This document shows positions 1 through 9,312 of a stretch of 64,000 nucleotides of DNA, in pieces. Both the position numbers and the translations under genes were made by a program. Source of the stretch: Catonia carolina (Eukaryota; Arthropoda; Insecta; Hemiptera; Achilidae). The stretch lies in NCBI GenBank assembly GCA_035578175.1, contig JAQMRL010000001.1, forward strand, positions 434,644,045 through 434,708,044, read 5' to 3'. Position 1 is the stretch's first letter; every line of letters begins with the position of its first letter. The notes below the pieces were generated by a model. It was not told the DNA's origin, did not search any database, and worked only from the letters and a program-made list of their open reading frames with translations.

Positions 1-293
1 ACATAAATCATAGTTATCAGGGCTGTTCCTAGATTTTGAAGCACCCCAGGATAACATACCTTGGGCACCCCTCCCACACAAATATTAACTCACTAAGAAT
101 AAAGATTGACTGAATTGTAAGTGGTTAAAAAAATAAAATAAGAAACAAAACAAAATTCTAGGGAGTGTCTCCAGGCCCCCCCCTAAAAACCAGTGGCAGC
201 CTTCAAATATAGGTAAAGAGTTGTAAAAACACACATACACACATACAAAACAACAATGTGACACCAAAAATACAAAATACTAACCTACACATA
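1..293. other. Left-edge intergenic or intronic DNA, possible hAT end
   Basis: No gene is seen. From about position 20 the sequence CAGGGCTGTTCCTAG, followed by a run about items lying in CACCCCAGG, resembles the CAGGGCnGnnCCTAG terminal motif common in hAT transposons. No matching right end or target duplication was found, so this is a weak call. The rest is A-rich. Confidence 0.3.
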
Positions 294-1227
294 CGAGGTG
301 TGGCTATTAAATAACGAGACTGATGTTGTAAAATATATTATTTTTATTTTATATATAATCACTTATTGGCACCTTCAATATAAACTCCTTCTCTATCTCA
401 CAACGCTACATGCGAATTTTCCATTGTTGGAAACAATGCTGGAAGTCATCTTCTGTCAGCTCCTTCAGGACACGTGCCGCTCTAAAATGTTTGAAATGAA
501 GCTCACAAAAATGTTCATACTGACACTTTGTAAGCGACTGAAAATGACCCAAATTTTTTGAAACAATATTAACATGTGATGAAACATGGTTTTTTTACTT
601 ATGATCCGGAAGCGAAGCACCAATCCATGCACTGGAAGAGCCGAACTTCACCGAGAGCCAAAAAAGCTCGAATGAGTAAGTCAAAATTTAAAGCAATTAT
701 GATTGTTTTTTTTTTATATCCATGGGATTGTGTACCTTCACTGGGTTGCTGAAGGTCAAACAATTAATCAATTTTACTACCTTGAGGTACTTTCTAAACT
801 ATGTCAAATAGTAAGGAAAAAATGCCCTGAAATGTGGAAGGACATGGGTTCTCCACCAAGACAATGCGCCAGCTCACTCCACGTTATCTGTCAAGAGGTT
901 CCCAGCCAAGTACAGCATCTCAGTGTTAGAACATCCACCTTATTCACCAGATCTTGCACCATGTGACTTCTACCTGTTCCCTAAGGTGAAATATGTATTA
1001 AAAGGGACAAGATTTGAGTCTGTGGAAGCTGTAAAAGAGAAAACGGGACGTGTCCTGAAGGAGCTGACAGAAGATGACTTCCAGCACTGTTTCCTACAAT
1101 GGAAAATTCGCATGGAGCGTTGTAGGGATAGAGAAGGAGTGTATATTGAAGGTGACAATAAATGATTATGTATAAAATAAAAATAAATGTTTTTACATCA
1201 GTCTCGTTATTTAATAGCCACACCTTG
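294..1227 (+). mobile_element. Mariner element, rearranged so both ends are copies of its 3' end
   Basis: A mariner-type element flanked by TA (292-293 and 1228-1229), with ends CGAGGTGTGGCTATTAAATA on the left and the CAAGG variant on the right. A normal mariner is about 1.3 kb with short terminal repeats. Here roughly the first 200 bp (294-490) are an inverted, slightly diverged copy of the last 200 bp (about 1030-1227), including the end of the transposase reading frame. The true 5' end and the DNA-binding domain are therefore missing. It lies in, or just downstream of, the sugar transporter gene on the opposite strand and is not expected to be mobile. Confidence 0.9.
575..1165 (+). pseudogene. 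Mariner transposase, catalytic half, broken
   Basis: Remnant of a DD34D transposase. The first catalytic Asp is in DETW (codon 578-580), the second in HQDNAPAHS (860-862) and the third in YSPDLAPCD (965-967). All three codons are in one frame, and the second and third are separated by exactly 34 residues, as in the mariner family. Between the first and second Asp the frame is disrupted by compensating indels: the stretch encoding EGQTINQFYYLEVL reads in another frame. The tail from EHPPYSPDLAPCD to YIEGDNK is open. The N-terminal helix-turn-helix domain is absent. Confidence 0.88.
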
Positions 1228-1344
1228 TATAATATTTTGACACCGTTAATTTATAATTCAGTGTTTCACTAAATTGGATCAAACAAATTAGAGTATTATT
1301 TTAATATAATATATTAGTAAAGCATATAGTATTTATTAACTCAC

Positions 1345-1530
1345 CAACACTAATTCCAGTAATCGCACGTCCTATACAGATTTGAAAAACATCTTCAGCC
1401 ATTCCTATCATAAGCCATCCAACTAAATGAGGAATAAACGCCAGTTGTACAGCTCTCTTTCGTCCAAATTTATCCATCAGAAACCCAGAAAATATTGCTC
1501 CAATTACATTTGTAATAACTCCTAATCCTG
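1345..1530 (-). CDS. MFS sugar transporter, internal exon (Tret1-like)
   Basis: An internal coding exon on the minus strand. After a TTTTAG acceptor (a second CAG acceptor lies 3 nt downstream) it encodes a transmembrane stretch with GLGVITNVIGAIFSGFL, then the DKFGRKRA signature and a second hydrophobic segment ending GRAITGISVG. It finishes at a canonical GTGAGT donor whose first base is 1344. The G-x3-D-(K/R)-x-G-R-(K/R) motif marks the loop between helices 2 and 3 of the major facilitator sugar porter family. Insect members are mostly facilitated trehalose or glucose transporters in the plasma membrane. The exon joins in frame to the exon at 4294-4408. Downstream exons lie beyond the left edge. 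Substrate cannot be read from this fragment. Confidence 0.9.
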
Positions 1531-2337
1531 CTAAAACAATATAACAATAAATGTAAACTGTAAAAAAATTCGTTTAAGTTTACCATCTCCAAAAATTTAA
1601 TTTTCTAAGAAATTGATTTTCATACAACAAAAAATTAAACAACATTGTGATAAATATTTACATGAACTATAAGAGCATCAATATCCTTTAGCAATTAACT
1701 TTCTCAAGAACAGCGAAAATACAGACTGAAATGTTTTAAAACATTGGACTTACCTTCACGATTTTGTTAATAATTTTTTTTTTTAATTTTATTACCAATC
1801 AAATCATCGTTATCTAATAATCTATCATGGATCGTCATCTTCAGCTTCAACAACTTCATGTTTCACAATTCATGAAGATGATTCACAATTCATCAAGTTT
1901 ATTTTTTTTGTAAAGTTTTTTTCTTCCGAGTTTAGTCATTTATGAAACACACTACTGAGTGTGGTTTATATTTTAATTCTAAGAACATTATTACTCAGAT
2001 TTATCATTTTTGCTTAAGTTTATAATTAGTAAATTTATAAAAAAAATTATTTCAAAAGAATTATACTGTTAAAAAAAATAATAATATGTAGTGCCTGCCG
2101 ACACCTTTTATTTTCCATGCATCCAGGAGACTCCAAAGGGAGTATAGGACTTGTCAAGATAAAACTGATAAACTGAAAGTTTATCACCAATGATAAATTC
2201 ATCACTTACCACCAGAAAATTGTTTTTGCTACTGCTTACTTCAGTAGGCTTGTCATGAACCCCATTGAATCAAATATCACACAAAATTAAAAATAAAAAA
2301 AATAAAACACAATGATAAATTTATCACTTACCAATAA

Positions 2338-2518
2338 TTTTTTTTTTGTTTTTTTTTTGTTTAACGTCCGACTGTTCTGTAATTACTGCTAATGCAGACG
2401 GTGAATGATGATATGATTTTTTGTAACGTATGAAAAAATGCCGTGCCTGAATGGGATTCGAACCCAAGACCACATGATGAGAGGCGAGCACGTTACCAAC
2501 TTCGCCAATGCGGCCGGC
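2338..2518 (-). repeat. tRNA-derived SINE, family 1
   Basis: Read on the minus strand it starts GCCGGCCGCATTGGCGAAG, with a pol III A-box-like segment (TGGCGAAGTTGGTAACGTG) and a B box (GGGTTCGAATCCC). A body of about 100 bp follows and it ends GTTAAACAAAAAAA. The same unit is at 11829-12012 and 59616-59780. It inserted inside a short duplicated segment of the transporter intron. Confidence 0.85.
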
Positions 2519-3347
2519 AATTTTTTCCTGCTACTGCTTAACTCAGTAGGCTTGTCATTAACCCCTTTGTATCAAATAGTGCACAATATTTGTTTAATTA
2601 TAATTTAAATATTTTTCGATCAAAACTATTTAGAAAGGAATTCATGCATACTGTAAAATGTTTCATCAATCAAATATTGTTTTAGCTTTTTTTTTAAATG
2701 ACTTAAATTGTCACAACTTTTTAAACCTTGTGGCAATTTATTGATATATTTTCTACCTGCATAAGTTGGTTTTTGTTCAAACAATTTAGTGTTGTGATTA
2801 GCAACATAATAATCGATTCTGTTTCTTGTGTAGTGGTTGCGACCACACCTAGGGGAGATGGTTTAGGTAATTATGTGAATATTGGATGAACGGCACAGAT
2901 CTAAGAGCATATCATATTTAATAAGTTATCAAGTTACATACCAGAAGATCCCATCTTCTACTTGACACCTGGGTTGGTCGTAGTTAAGGCTGGAGCCAGA
3001 GGATGGACCTGGGATGAGTTAGCTGCAGATGTCCAAAGCTATCATCAATCAAATTCCAAATCCAAATCCATGTTGAGAGGGCTAAGAAGCCCTATGTAGG
3101 CGACATCGTGTTAAGGAACACCTGCTCGCTCGTAGAATACAATCTCAGAACTAATGCAACTCAAAGGATTGAGGGGAATTGTATAAATAAAAGAAATTGG
3201 ATTTGGGATTTGCAGTGCGGGGGGGACGTGGCATCTTAGAAGATATGGAACAGTGTCTTAGGTGGAAGAGTTATCAATCAAATTGGGCCAACACGCGCCT
3301 TTTATGAGTGTTGCATCAGTGTGGCCAACATACCCATACAAACATAT

Positions 3348-4028
3348 TGTGACAATATCGAAGAGGAATATGGTTCAAGAGATTTCTAGATAGGTTTCTA
3401 TTCATAAAATATTAAATAGCAAATAATAGTGTCAAAGTAACAATAGGGTTAGTTATAAAAGGATGTTTAAAAAGGGCAGTGTATAATAAGGTAGGGTCTT
3501 TTGTTGTACAACTATTTGTGAAAGAGTCGGTTGGTTACCTGTAACACCTTTTATTCTATTGTGACTTGTTTATACTAGTTATAATTTTTGAGAACCAATA
3601 AAAAAGATTTTTGTATCAAATATCTCTGCTTTTCTAGAATTATCTCTTTGATCTACCTATATAAAGAGACCCCCGAGAGTAGTCAGTGAGTTAGTATTCG
3701 TTTGATCTTTGACGAGTGTTTATGGCGTGTGCTATCGGTACGTTAGATCAGGTCAACGTGTCCCAGGCATAGGTCAACTATTGTTATACTCTCTTATTGT
3801 GTATGTGCATTGTATATAGTTTTATTGTGTATGTGCATTCTATATAATTATTTGTAAGTAGTACTAAGTAAATTATTGAAGTTATTTATTGTATTACTTC
3901 ATTATAATTAGTTGATTATTTATTTTGTAAATCTTTTAGTTGTAATAAATACTTGTAATTTTAAACTTTAGTGTATTAATTATTTAATTACCTAGATCCC
4001 GAAACGGACCTTAGCGATAAGTGTCACA
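3348..4028 (+). mobile_element. Solo LTR, Ty3/gypsy-like
   Basis: A 681-bp segment beginning TGTGACA and ending TGTCACA, flanked on both sides by ATAT (3344-3347 and 4029-4032), as expected for a 4-bp target duplication. A TATA box (TATATAAAG, 3658-3666) is followed about 30 bp later by an AGTCAGT-type start, and AATAAA (3944-3949) lies near the 3' end. That order (U3 promoter, R, poly-A signal) fits an LTR in plus orientation. No internal coding sequence remains, so it is probably the product of LTR-LTR recombination. The superfamily is inferred from the 4-bp duplication. Confidence 0.75.
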
Positions 4029-4293
4029 ATATGTACAAACATATGTACAGCTACAATTATTTAATACTTTATTATTTAGAGTACTACAAATAAGTTTGAC
4101 CAAGAAATCTCGTATATACAAATGTGGAACTTCATTTTCTCATTTAATTATTAATCCAATATTGTTAATTATTTCCGATTATTTTAAAATATTTTGTTAA
4201 TAATTGTAATAAATACTTGGATATCTTATAGAATTAGGTGAGCTTGAAGTTGATTTCTTGTTGCTTTACAATATTTTGAAAAATATCAGTTAC

Positions 4294-4408
4294 CTATCCA
4301 TGTTGCCATGTCTTCTGAAACATTTAGCTCAGGTAGAAGTATCGCAGAGTAACCTTGTGTACATCCTGTAATCATTGAGAGTAAGTGGATAGCAGCTGAT
4401 GCTCCAAG
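4294..4408 (-). CDS. MFS sugar transporter, N-terminal exon (Tret1-like)
   Basis: A 115-nt exon between a TTTTTAG acceptor and a GTAACT donor. It encodes 38 residues plus one base: a first hydrophobic helix (LGASAAIHLLSMITGCTQGY) followed by SAILLPEL and SEDMATWI. The G-x3-G-(Y/F)-S at the end of helix 1 and the acidic loop ending in TWI match the N-terminus of insect Tret1-like transporters. The split glycine or alanine codon joins the exon at 1345-1530 in frame. The start codon must lie further upstream (higher coordinates); I could not identify that exon with confidence. Confidence 0.88.
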
Positions 4409-4474
4409 CTAAAAACCGAGAAAAATTAAAATAAATGTTTAATGTATGCAGAATAGGATACATTCTGTAGATTT

Positions 4475-5650
4475 TTACTTTCTCTTGCCCTCCATAAGTA
4501 GGTAAGTATTGTAAATATTGTTTTCATGTCAATTTTATGAAATTAAATTTTTACTGAATCCAGGTTTTAGGCCACCTGAACCCAAAAAAACATGCTTTTA
4601 ACAATTGGTTTGTGTGTGCGCGCGCGCGTGTGCGTACGTGCGTGAACAAAATATCTCAAGAATGGATATCATACAAAGTTGAAACTTGAAACTCTACTTA
4701 AGTAAAGTCCAGCCTCTGTTAGTTTGCTCCTAATGTAAACAAATAATGACGTCACTGAGCATGCGCATTATATCAAAATGTGTACACGCTGATTAAAAAG
4801 TAACAACAAAATACTTTCAAAAGTATTTAAATACAAAGTACTTTTAAAAGTATTTTTCTGAATGAAATTGTTAGGCCTACATCAAATCATGACTGATGTT
4901 TTAAGTACTTTAAGTACTTATAATTTAAAACATAGTTAACTTAATAGGAATACGACATCCGTAAAGTCGCAGACTCTAGCGTGCACTCTGTAGTAGGTGG
5001 CTTTTGTTTGTTGACAGTAGGAGCAAACTAAGAACGGCTGAATTGTAGGTACTGATGCTAGAGAAGACCTGACACAAACATTTTCATCAAAATCAGTCAC
5101 CTGGAAGTAGTAGTTTATTGTTGTGATTTTTCACTTTTTTGCAATTTTCTCAAAAATGGCTCCTACATCTTTTTTGTTAAATTGCCTCATTAACTACATT
5201 TTTTATATTCTACTCTACAAAATAAAGTAAGTACCATGTCTTTGAAATTCTTGGGGGTTGAAGAAATTGTTTTTTTAAGTTTGCAATATTAATAATATGT
5301 ATTTTAGGGTAAAAGTGTATACCTAATTAAAGTTGTAGAAAATTAAAAACCCTACAACTTTTGTTTTAAGAATTTTTTCTACAACACTTAGTTTAACATC
5401 AATTAGTGATTTTCCACAATTAGCTCATCAAAATGGGTAAAAAATGGGATTTTGTTAGATTACGACGTTAGTGTGCATTTTAAAACAAAAGTATATAACT
5501 AGTTATAGAAAATTAAAAAACCTACAACTTTTATTTTAATCATTTTTTTCTACAGTTTAGTTTAGCATCAATAATTAGTGACATTTCACTGATGTTGGAA
5601 GATTAATAAAGTATTAGATCAATGAATCTGCTAAAAAAAAAACATGTATC
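4475..5650 (+). repeat. TIR element with internal GT tract, copy 1
   Basis: Shares about 0.9 kb of similarity with 34982-35885, including the phrases AACATGCTTTTAACAATTGG, ATATCTCAAGAA and GGAAGTAGTAGTTTATT in the same order. The left end ACTTTCTCTTGCC (4477-4489) is repeated inverted at the right end of copy 2, so it is probably a terminal inverted repeat. The right end of this copy is not clear. A variable GT/GC microsatellite (4611-4645) lies inside, and a 339-bp MITE (4706-5044) is inserted in it. No reading frame is recognisable. Confidence 0.6.
4706..5044. mobile_element. MITE with TTAGTTTGCTCCTA ends, copy 1
   Basis: About 340 bp, 90% or more identical by eye to 8244-8583. Its ends read CAGCC then TTAGTTTGCTCCTA inward on both sides, so they are inverted repeats. 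The element carries no frame. Just inside the left end is TGACGTCA followed by GCATGCGCAT, which look like a CRE and an NRF1-type site. It is absent from the second copy of its host repeat at 35 kb, showing it arrived later. Confidence 0.75.
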
Positions 5651-5904
5651 ATTCACGCTTCATTCACAAGATAAAGAGTAGATTGTAAATAATTTTAAAT
5701 AAAAAATTGCTTACTGTTTTCCAAAAGATGACATCTTTATCAAATAACTTAAACTGGATATTTTTAACCATGACGTACTGCAAATAACTAAGTTTTTTTA
5801 CGCCTTTTCAGTCTTTCCAGAAAAAATAGGTTTGCACTGAAATGTAAAAATATTGAATACATATTAAAATAACATAATTAAATTGTTTTACTCCTTAGTA
5901 TGTG
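5045..5904. other. Non-coding DNA
   Basis: Continuation of the GT-tract element to about 5650, then A+T-rich DNA with no feature recognised. Direct similarity within the stretch (TTAGTTTAGCATCAAT, AAATTAAAA-ACCTACAACTTTT) suggests it carries diverged internal duplications. Confidence 0.5.
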
Positions 5905-6028
5905 TTTGTTGTAATCTGTTAAATTTAAGAATAATAAGCAACCCCATGACCCAATTAGATGAGTATGGCATGATATGTAAATATGAGGTGCAGTCTTGTT
6001 CAGACTAAGGCCGACCATTTCTGAAGGA

Positions 6029-6543
6029 CATTGGCGGGATTTGGCGGGAGTCATTGGGGGGGCAAATACCGGGGGGTCTGGGGGGTATGGAATACCCCCC
6101 AGCACAAGGGGGGGTCCGGGGGACCTCCTCCGGAAAATTTTGAGATTTTTATTGCCTTCAACTCAATTTTAGGGCTGTTTTTAGGCTAAATTAAAAAGTA
6201 AATTTTGTTGGGATTTTAACGTTAAAACGTCATTTTAACTCCCAATTGATGTAAACCTAAAATTGATCTAAAATGGTCCAATAACAATGTTTTTAAATGT
6301 TAAAAAATAGTATTAACTTATTTAATCATTAACACATTTTTATTGGACCTTTTTTTTTTTATTGCACATACAAATTGATTGTGAAATATTCTTTAAGACG
6401 CCAAAATGTCAACTTCAAAATATTTTCCATGATAGCTAGACTAAAATTATTTTTTCGATACACTAACTTGGTTAAAAATGTATACCAGTAGAATATTGGG
6501 GGGGCAAGTGCCCCCCCTTGCCCCCCCCCAGATCCCGCCCATG
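6029..6543. mobile_element. hAT-type MITE with 8-bp target duplication
   Basis: 515 bp flanked by a perfect 8-bp direct repeat CTGAAGGA (6021-6028 and 6544-6551). The ends are CATTGGCGGGATTTGG and, inverted, CATGGGCGGGATCTGG. Runs of 7-9 G or C lie just inside both ends. An 8-bp duplication with short inverted ends is the hAT hallmark. No coding capacity is seen. Confidence 0.88.
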
Positions 6544-7060
6544 CTGAAGGAGTATGGCTAATTGAATCACAACTATCAAAGTACACCAGTAACAACAACT
6601 GTCAAGTATTCAAATCCATTTAAAGGTAACTTATAGTTACTTGAGTCACGAGTTTTCCCTTGTTTGCAACGAGGGGTAAAGAAAGAAAAGCATCAGTGTG
6701 CATCCGGGACTGCTTTAATTTCAGTGCAGCAAACACGACAACTTATACTATACCCAGAGTATATACAGTATATTGTGGAACCTTTTGTAGGTTAACTATA
6801 CAAAATATAACTGTTTGTTATCGTAAACAGGCATGTTAGTTTCTCAAAAACGTGGGCAGACTATTCACAGTGCTGAACAAAATATAATATGCAGTGTAAT
6901 AAAATGCTGTGAAGTTGAAGCTAAACAAAAATGCCTTTCCCTGCCTTTTAAAAACCGCCATGAGCGAGTGGCTAACTACTGTGATGTTTCTCTTTCCACA
7001 ATTTGAAAAATAAAGGAGGAAATTAAAGACGTGACGAAGCTATTCTTCAACAGTGTTGTT

Positions 7061-7749
7061 CAGTGGTGGATTACCCAATAGGCACTACTAGGCACGTGCC
7101 TAGGGGCCCCCAATGGCCAGGGGCCCCCGACAAAATAAAAAAAAATAAAAAATTTGGAAAAAAATTGAAAATTTAAAAAAAAATTTGGAAAAAAAAATTT
7201 GATTGAACAAATGACAAAATTGTAAAATATTAATACATTTTCAATCGTAAAAATATTCAATTGTTGAACTTAATGACATGATTGTGTATGATTACATTAA
7301 ATTTATAGTACATTTATAATACATTTTCTGGGGCCCCTAAAATATAAATAAATAAATTCGTAAACACGTTTTTACGAATGCATAAATTCGCGCGTTTTTT
7401 ATTTCGGTGGCGCTACTACATGGGGGCAACTATGCTGCAAGAACGTTTAGATATGTTAAGTCTTCTTTGCATCGAATCTGATATTTTACGAAAAATTGAT
7501 TTTGATGACATCATCGATGAGTTCAGTGAATTGAAATGTAGGAGAAAATTTTTCTAAATCGTCTTTATTATAGTTATTATTATTATTATTATTATTATTA
7601 TAATTATCAGATATCAGAACAAATGTTATTTTGATAGAAAATAAACTTGATTGAAATATTAACTATCATGTTTTTATTACGTCAAAGCAAAGTGGGGGGG
7701 GCCCCATTTGCCATTGCCTAGGGCCCCAACAAGTATTAATCCGCCTCTG
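7061..7749 (+). mobile_element. hAT element inside the HTH-bearing element
   Basis: 689 bp, ends CAGTGGTGGATTA and inverted CAGAGGCGGATTA, with an 8-bp duplication differing at one base (GTGTTGTT at 7053-7060, ATGTTGTT at 7750-7757). The related copy at 23.25 kb shows the uninterrupted site. GGGGCCCC blocks lie near both ends, and an ATT trinucleotide run lies at 7574-7602. It retains the last codons of a transposase (listed separately). Confidence 0.88.
7432..7557 (+). pseudogene. hAT transposase, C-terminal fragment
   Basis: An open 41-codon stretch ending at TAA, reading QERLDMLSLLCIESDILR then IDFDDIIDEFSELK. The pattern ERL-x3-LxxIE-x4-(L/R)-x5-(D)(D/N)(I/V)IxxFxxxK is the characteristic C-terminal end of hAT-family transposases (dimerisation domain, as in ZMYM-like insect elements). 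Upstream of it the frame is lost, so it is an isolated remnant. Confidence 0.7.
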
Positions 7750-8243
7750 ATGTTGTTGACACATGGTTAAAAAAGGAAATGGTTAGGTAGATGCTAGTGA
7801 GACTGATAGTGCAGACGCCCGCTGGTGACAGCGATAGTAAAGAAGGTAATTCATTCGTGGAAAATTTTGTTCAAATGGAATAAGGTAGGTAGCTGGTAAT
7901 TACAGTAAATCAAACATTTCTAGTCACGTAATTAAGCTATAGGCAATATTACAGGTGACATTTATTTCTTATAAGGTTTATGAAGAAAACGTTTTCTCGG
8001 AATACATTACAGCTTACAAAATGTATGTAGAAACTGCACACTAGTGAAATGAACGAGTAGTGTCTCACTGTTGAGGTTGACAGCACTGCAAATATTTCAC
8101 TTCCCTTCCTCATAGCCTATCCATACGCAAAAGGCAATCTCATGACTTCAGTATCTATACCTTTACTAGGATTTGAAACAGGAACCTTCATCTCTGAAAA
8201 TCAGCTGTTAAGCAGCTGACTTGCAGTTACAACTTATCACTAT

Positions 8244-8583
8244 AGTCCAGCCTCTCTTAGTTTGCTCCTAATGTAAACAAATAGTGACGTCACTGTGCAT
8301 GCGCATTATATCAAAATGTGTACACGCTGATTAAAAAGTAACAGCAAAATACTTTCAAAAGTATTTAAATACAACATACTTTTAAAAGTATTTTTCTAAA
8401 TGAAATTGTTAAGCCTACATCATATCATGACTAATGTTTTTAGTACTTTAAGTACTTATAATTTAAAAAAATAGTTAACTTAATAGGAATACAACATCCG
8501 TAAAATCGCAGACTCTAGCAAGCACCCTGTAGTAGGTGGCTTTTGTTTGTTGACAGTACGAGCAAACTAGGAACGGCTGAACT
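8244..8583. mobile_element. MITE with TTAGTTTGCTCCTA ends, copy 2
   Basis: Second copy of the 4706-5044 element in the same orientation, 340 bp, with ends AGTCCAGCC and inverted AGTTCAGCC. It keeps the TGACGTCA and GCATGCGCAT motifs near its left end. Inserted immediately beside the SINE tail at 8240. Confidence 0.75.
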
Positions 8584-9059
8584 GTCCACTAACCTTGTAG
8601 GTTGGAAAATAAAAATAAACAATCTGTTAGAGGCAGACAAACAAAATGGAAGAATAAGTAACAAAATTCAATTTAAATAGTTTTTTATATGATGAGTGAC
8701 TTTAGAACACCTAAACATATAAAAATTCTTACCTTTAAAAAATATTTTTTGTTATAGTATTCACAATGAATCAACTGATTTGTAGTGCTGTGAATCCCAA
8801 GAGACATTTCAAAACGAAACTAATCAGGACATTCCAGTGGCTGTTATGAGAGCTTATCAGTAGTTTTAAGTCCTGGTGTCAGAAGAACTGTTTTCATGGT
8901 AAGTTTCTTATTTGTGATAATGCTTCATAAGCGTAACCTTGTGCATAGGTAATGATATGAGTTGTTACAACAATGAAAAAAAATTGCAGACCTAACCAGG
9001 AATCAAACCCCGAACCCTTTGCAGAGAAGCAAATAAGTAGTGATAATAAATGAATTATT
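8584..9059. other. Non-coding DNA with a SINE scrap
   Basis: No gene seen. Positions 8980-9035 (GACCTAACCAGGAATCAAAC) match part of the tRNA-like SINE at 47212-47376, truncated. The remainder is unassigned. Confidence 0.5.
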
Positions 9060-9312
9060 TTTTTATCAAACATTCTATGTAGGATTTTAAACAGCCGTAT
9101 TATTTAAAATTGAATTATATATTTCTAACCACCAGAATACGGTAACATAACACTTACCAATGTTTATAGCGCTTTCGTGTATCTTGTACACATCTTCAAT
9201 CTGATGTGTATCTTGAAGGTCTTGAAGATGTGTACAAGATACACGAAAGCACTATAAACATTGGTAAGTGTTTTATGTTACCGTATTCTGGTGGTTAGAA
9301 ATATATATTTCA
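9060..9312. mobile_element. Inverted pair of Penelope-like termini, decayed
   Basis: Two roughly 90-bp arms, 9108-9199 (minus) and 9221-9312 (plus), are inverted copies of the terminal sequence that flanks the Penelope pair at 27.4 and 29.9 kb; similarity extends left to 9060. Each arm has the hammerhead-like string GAAGATGTGTACAAGATACA followed by CGAAAGC, but the core reads UUGAAGA instead of CUGAAGA (C3 changed) in both arms, and the right arm has lost the self-complementary stem III (AGCACU). Probably catalytically dead. Confidence 0.75.

Larger units (their letters stand above)
1531..4293 (-). other. Sugar transporter intron
   Basis: A 2.76-kb GT-AG intron. It holds a tRNA-derived SINE and a solo LTR (both listed) and a small local duplication: GCTACTGCTTA followed by CAGTAGGCTTGTCAT occurs at about 2230 and again at about 2530, with the SINE between them. 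Between 2600 and 3343 I see no recognisable element or exon. Confidence 0.8.
6634..8157 (+). mobile_element. DNA element with transposase HTH remnant, copy 1
   Basis: Ends TAGTTACTTGAGTCACGAG and, inverted, TAGATACTGAAGTCATGAG, bordered by TA. Two related copies are at 22837-23652 and, 5' truncated, 45600-46062. About 0.8 kb is shared; the extra length here is a hAT inserted at 7061-7749. A decayed frame from 6833 reads MLVSQKRGQTIHSAEQNII then ERVANYCDVSLSTI, a stop, and KIKEEIKD. This resembles the N-terminal helix-turn-helix of a Tc1/mariner-class transposase, and the TA borders agree. No catalytic domain is present. Confidence 0.65.
5905..8240 (-). repeat. tRNA-type SINE, family 2, split by two insertions
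   Basis: Three pieces (5905-6028, 6544-6633 and 8158-8240) read in order on the minus strand as one SINE of about 300 bp: a tRNA-like head with GGATTTGAAAC-type B box and AGTAAAGG, then a body with TCAATTAGCC and CTTCAG, then a tail with CATGGGGTTGCTTATT. The same SINE is seen at 22.6 kb and 46.3 kb. From memory it resembles SINEs of auchenorrhynchan Hemiptera, which is unverified. The gaps are exactly filled by a hAT MITE and an HTH-bearing element. Confidence 0.7.

Noticed and set aside
7060..7260. ORFs on the strand opposite the hAT element (Phe-rich frames)
   Set aside because: They arise from A-rich tracts read in antisense and contain no domain. The same applies to 10253-10573 and 28380-28592.
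7574..7602. CRISPR-like or satellite repeat
   Set aside because: It is a simple ATT trinucleotide run; no spaced repeat array exists anywhere in the window.
8701..8740. Possible 5' exon of the sugar transporter (AAAG then GTAAGAATTT on the minus strand)
   Set aside because: Only a donor-like match in A+T-rich DNA with no start codon, frame or homology to support it.
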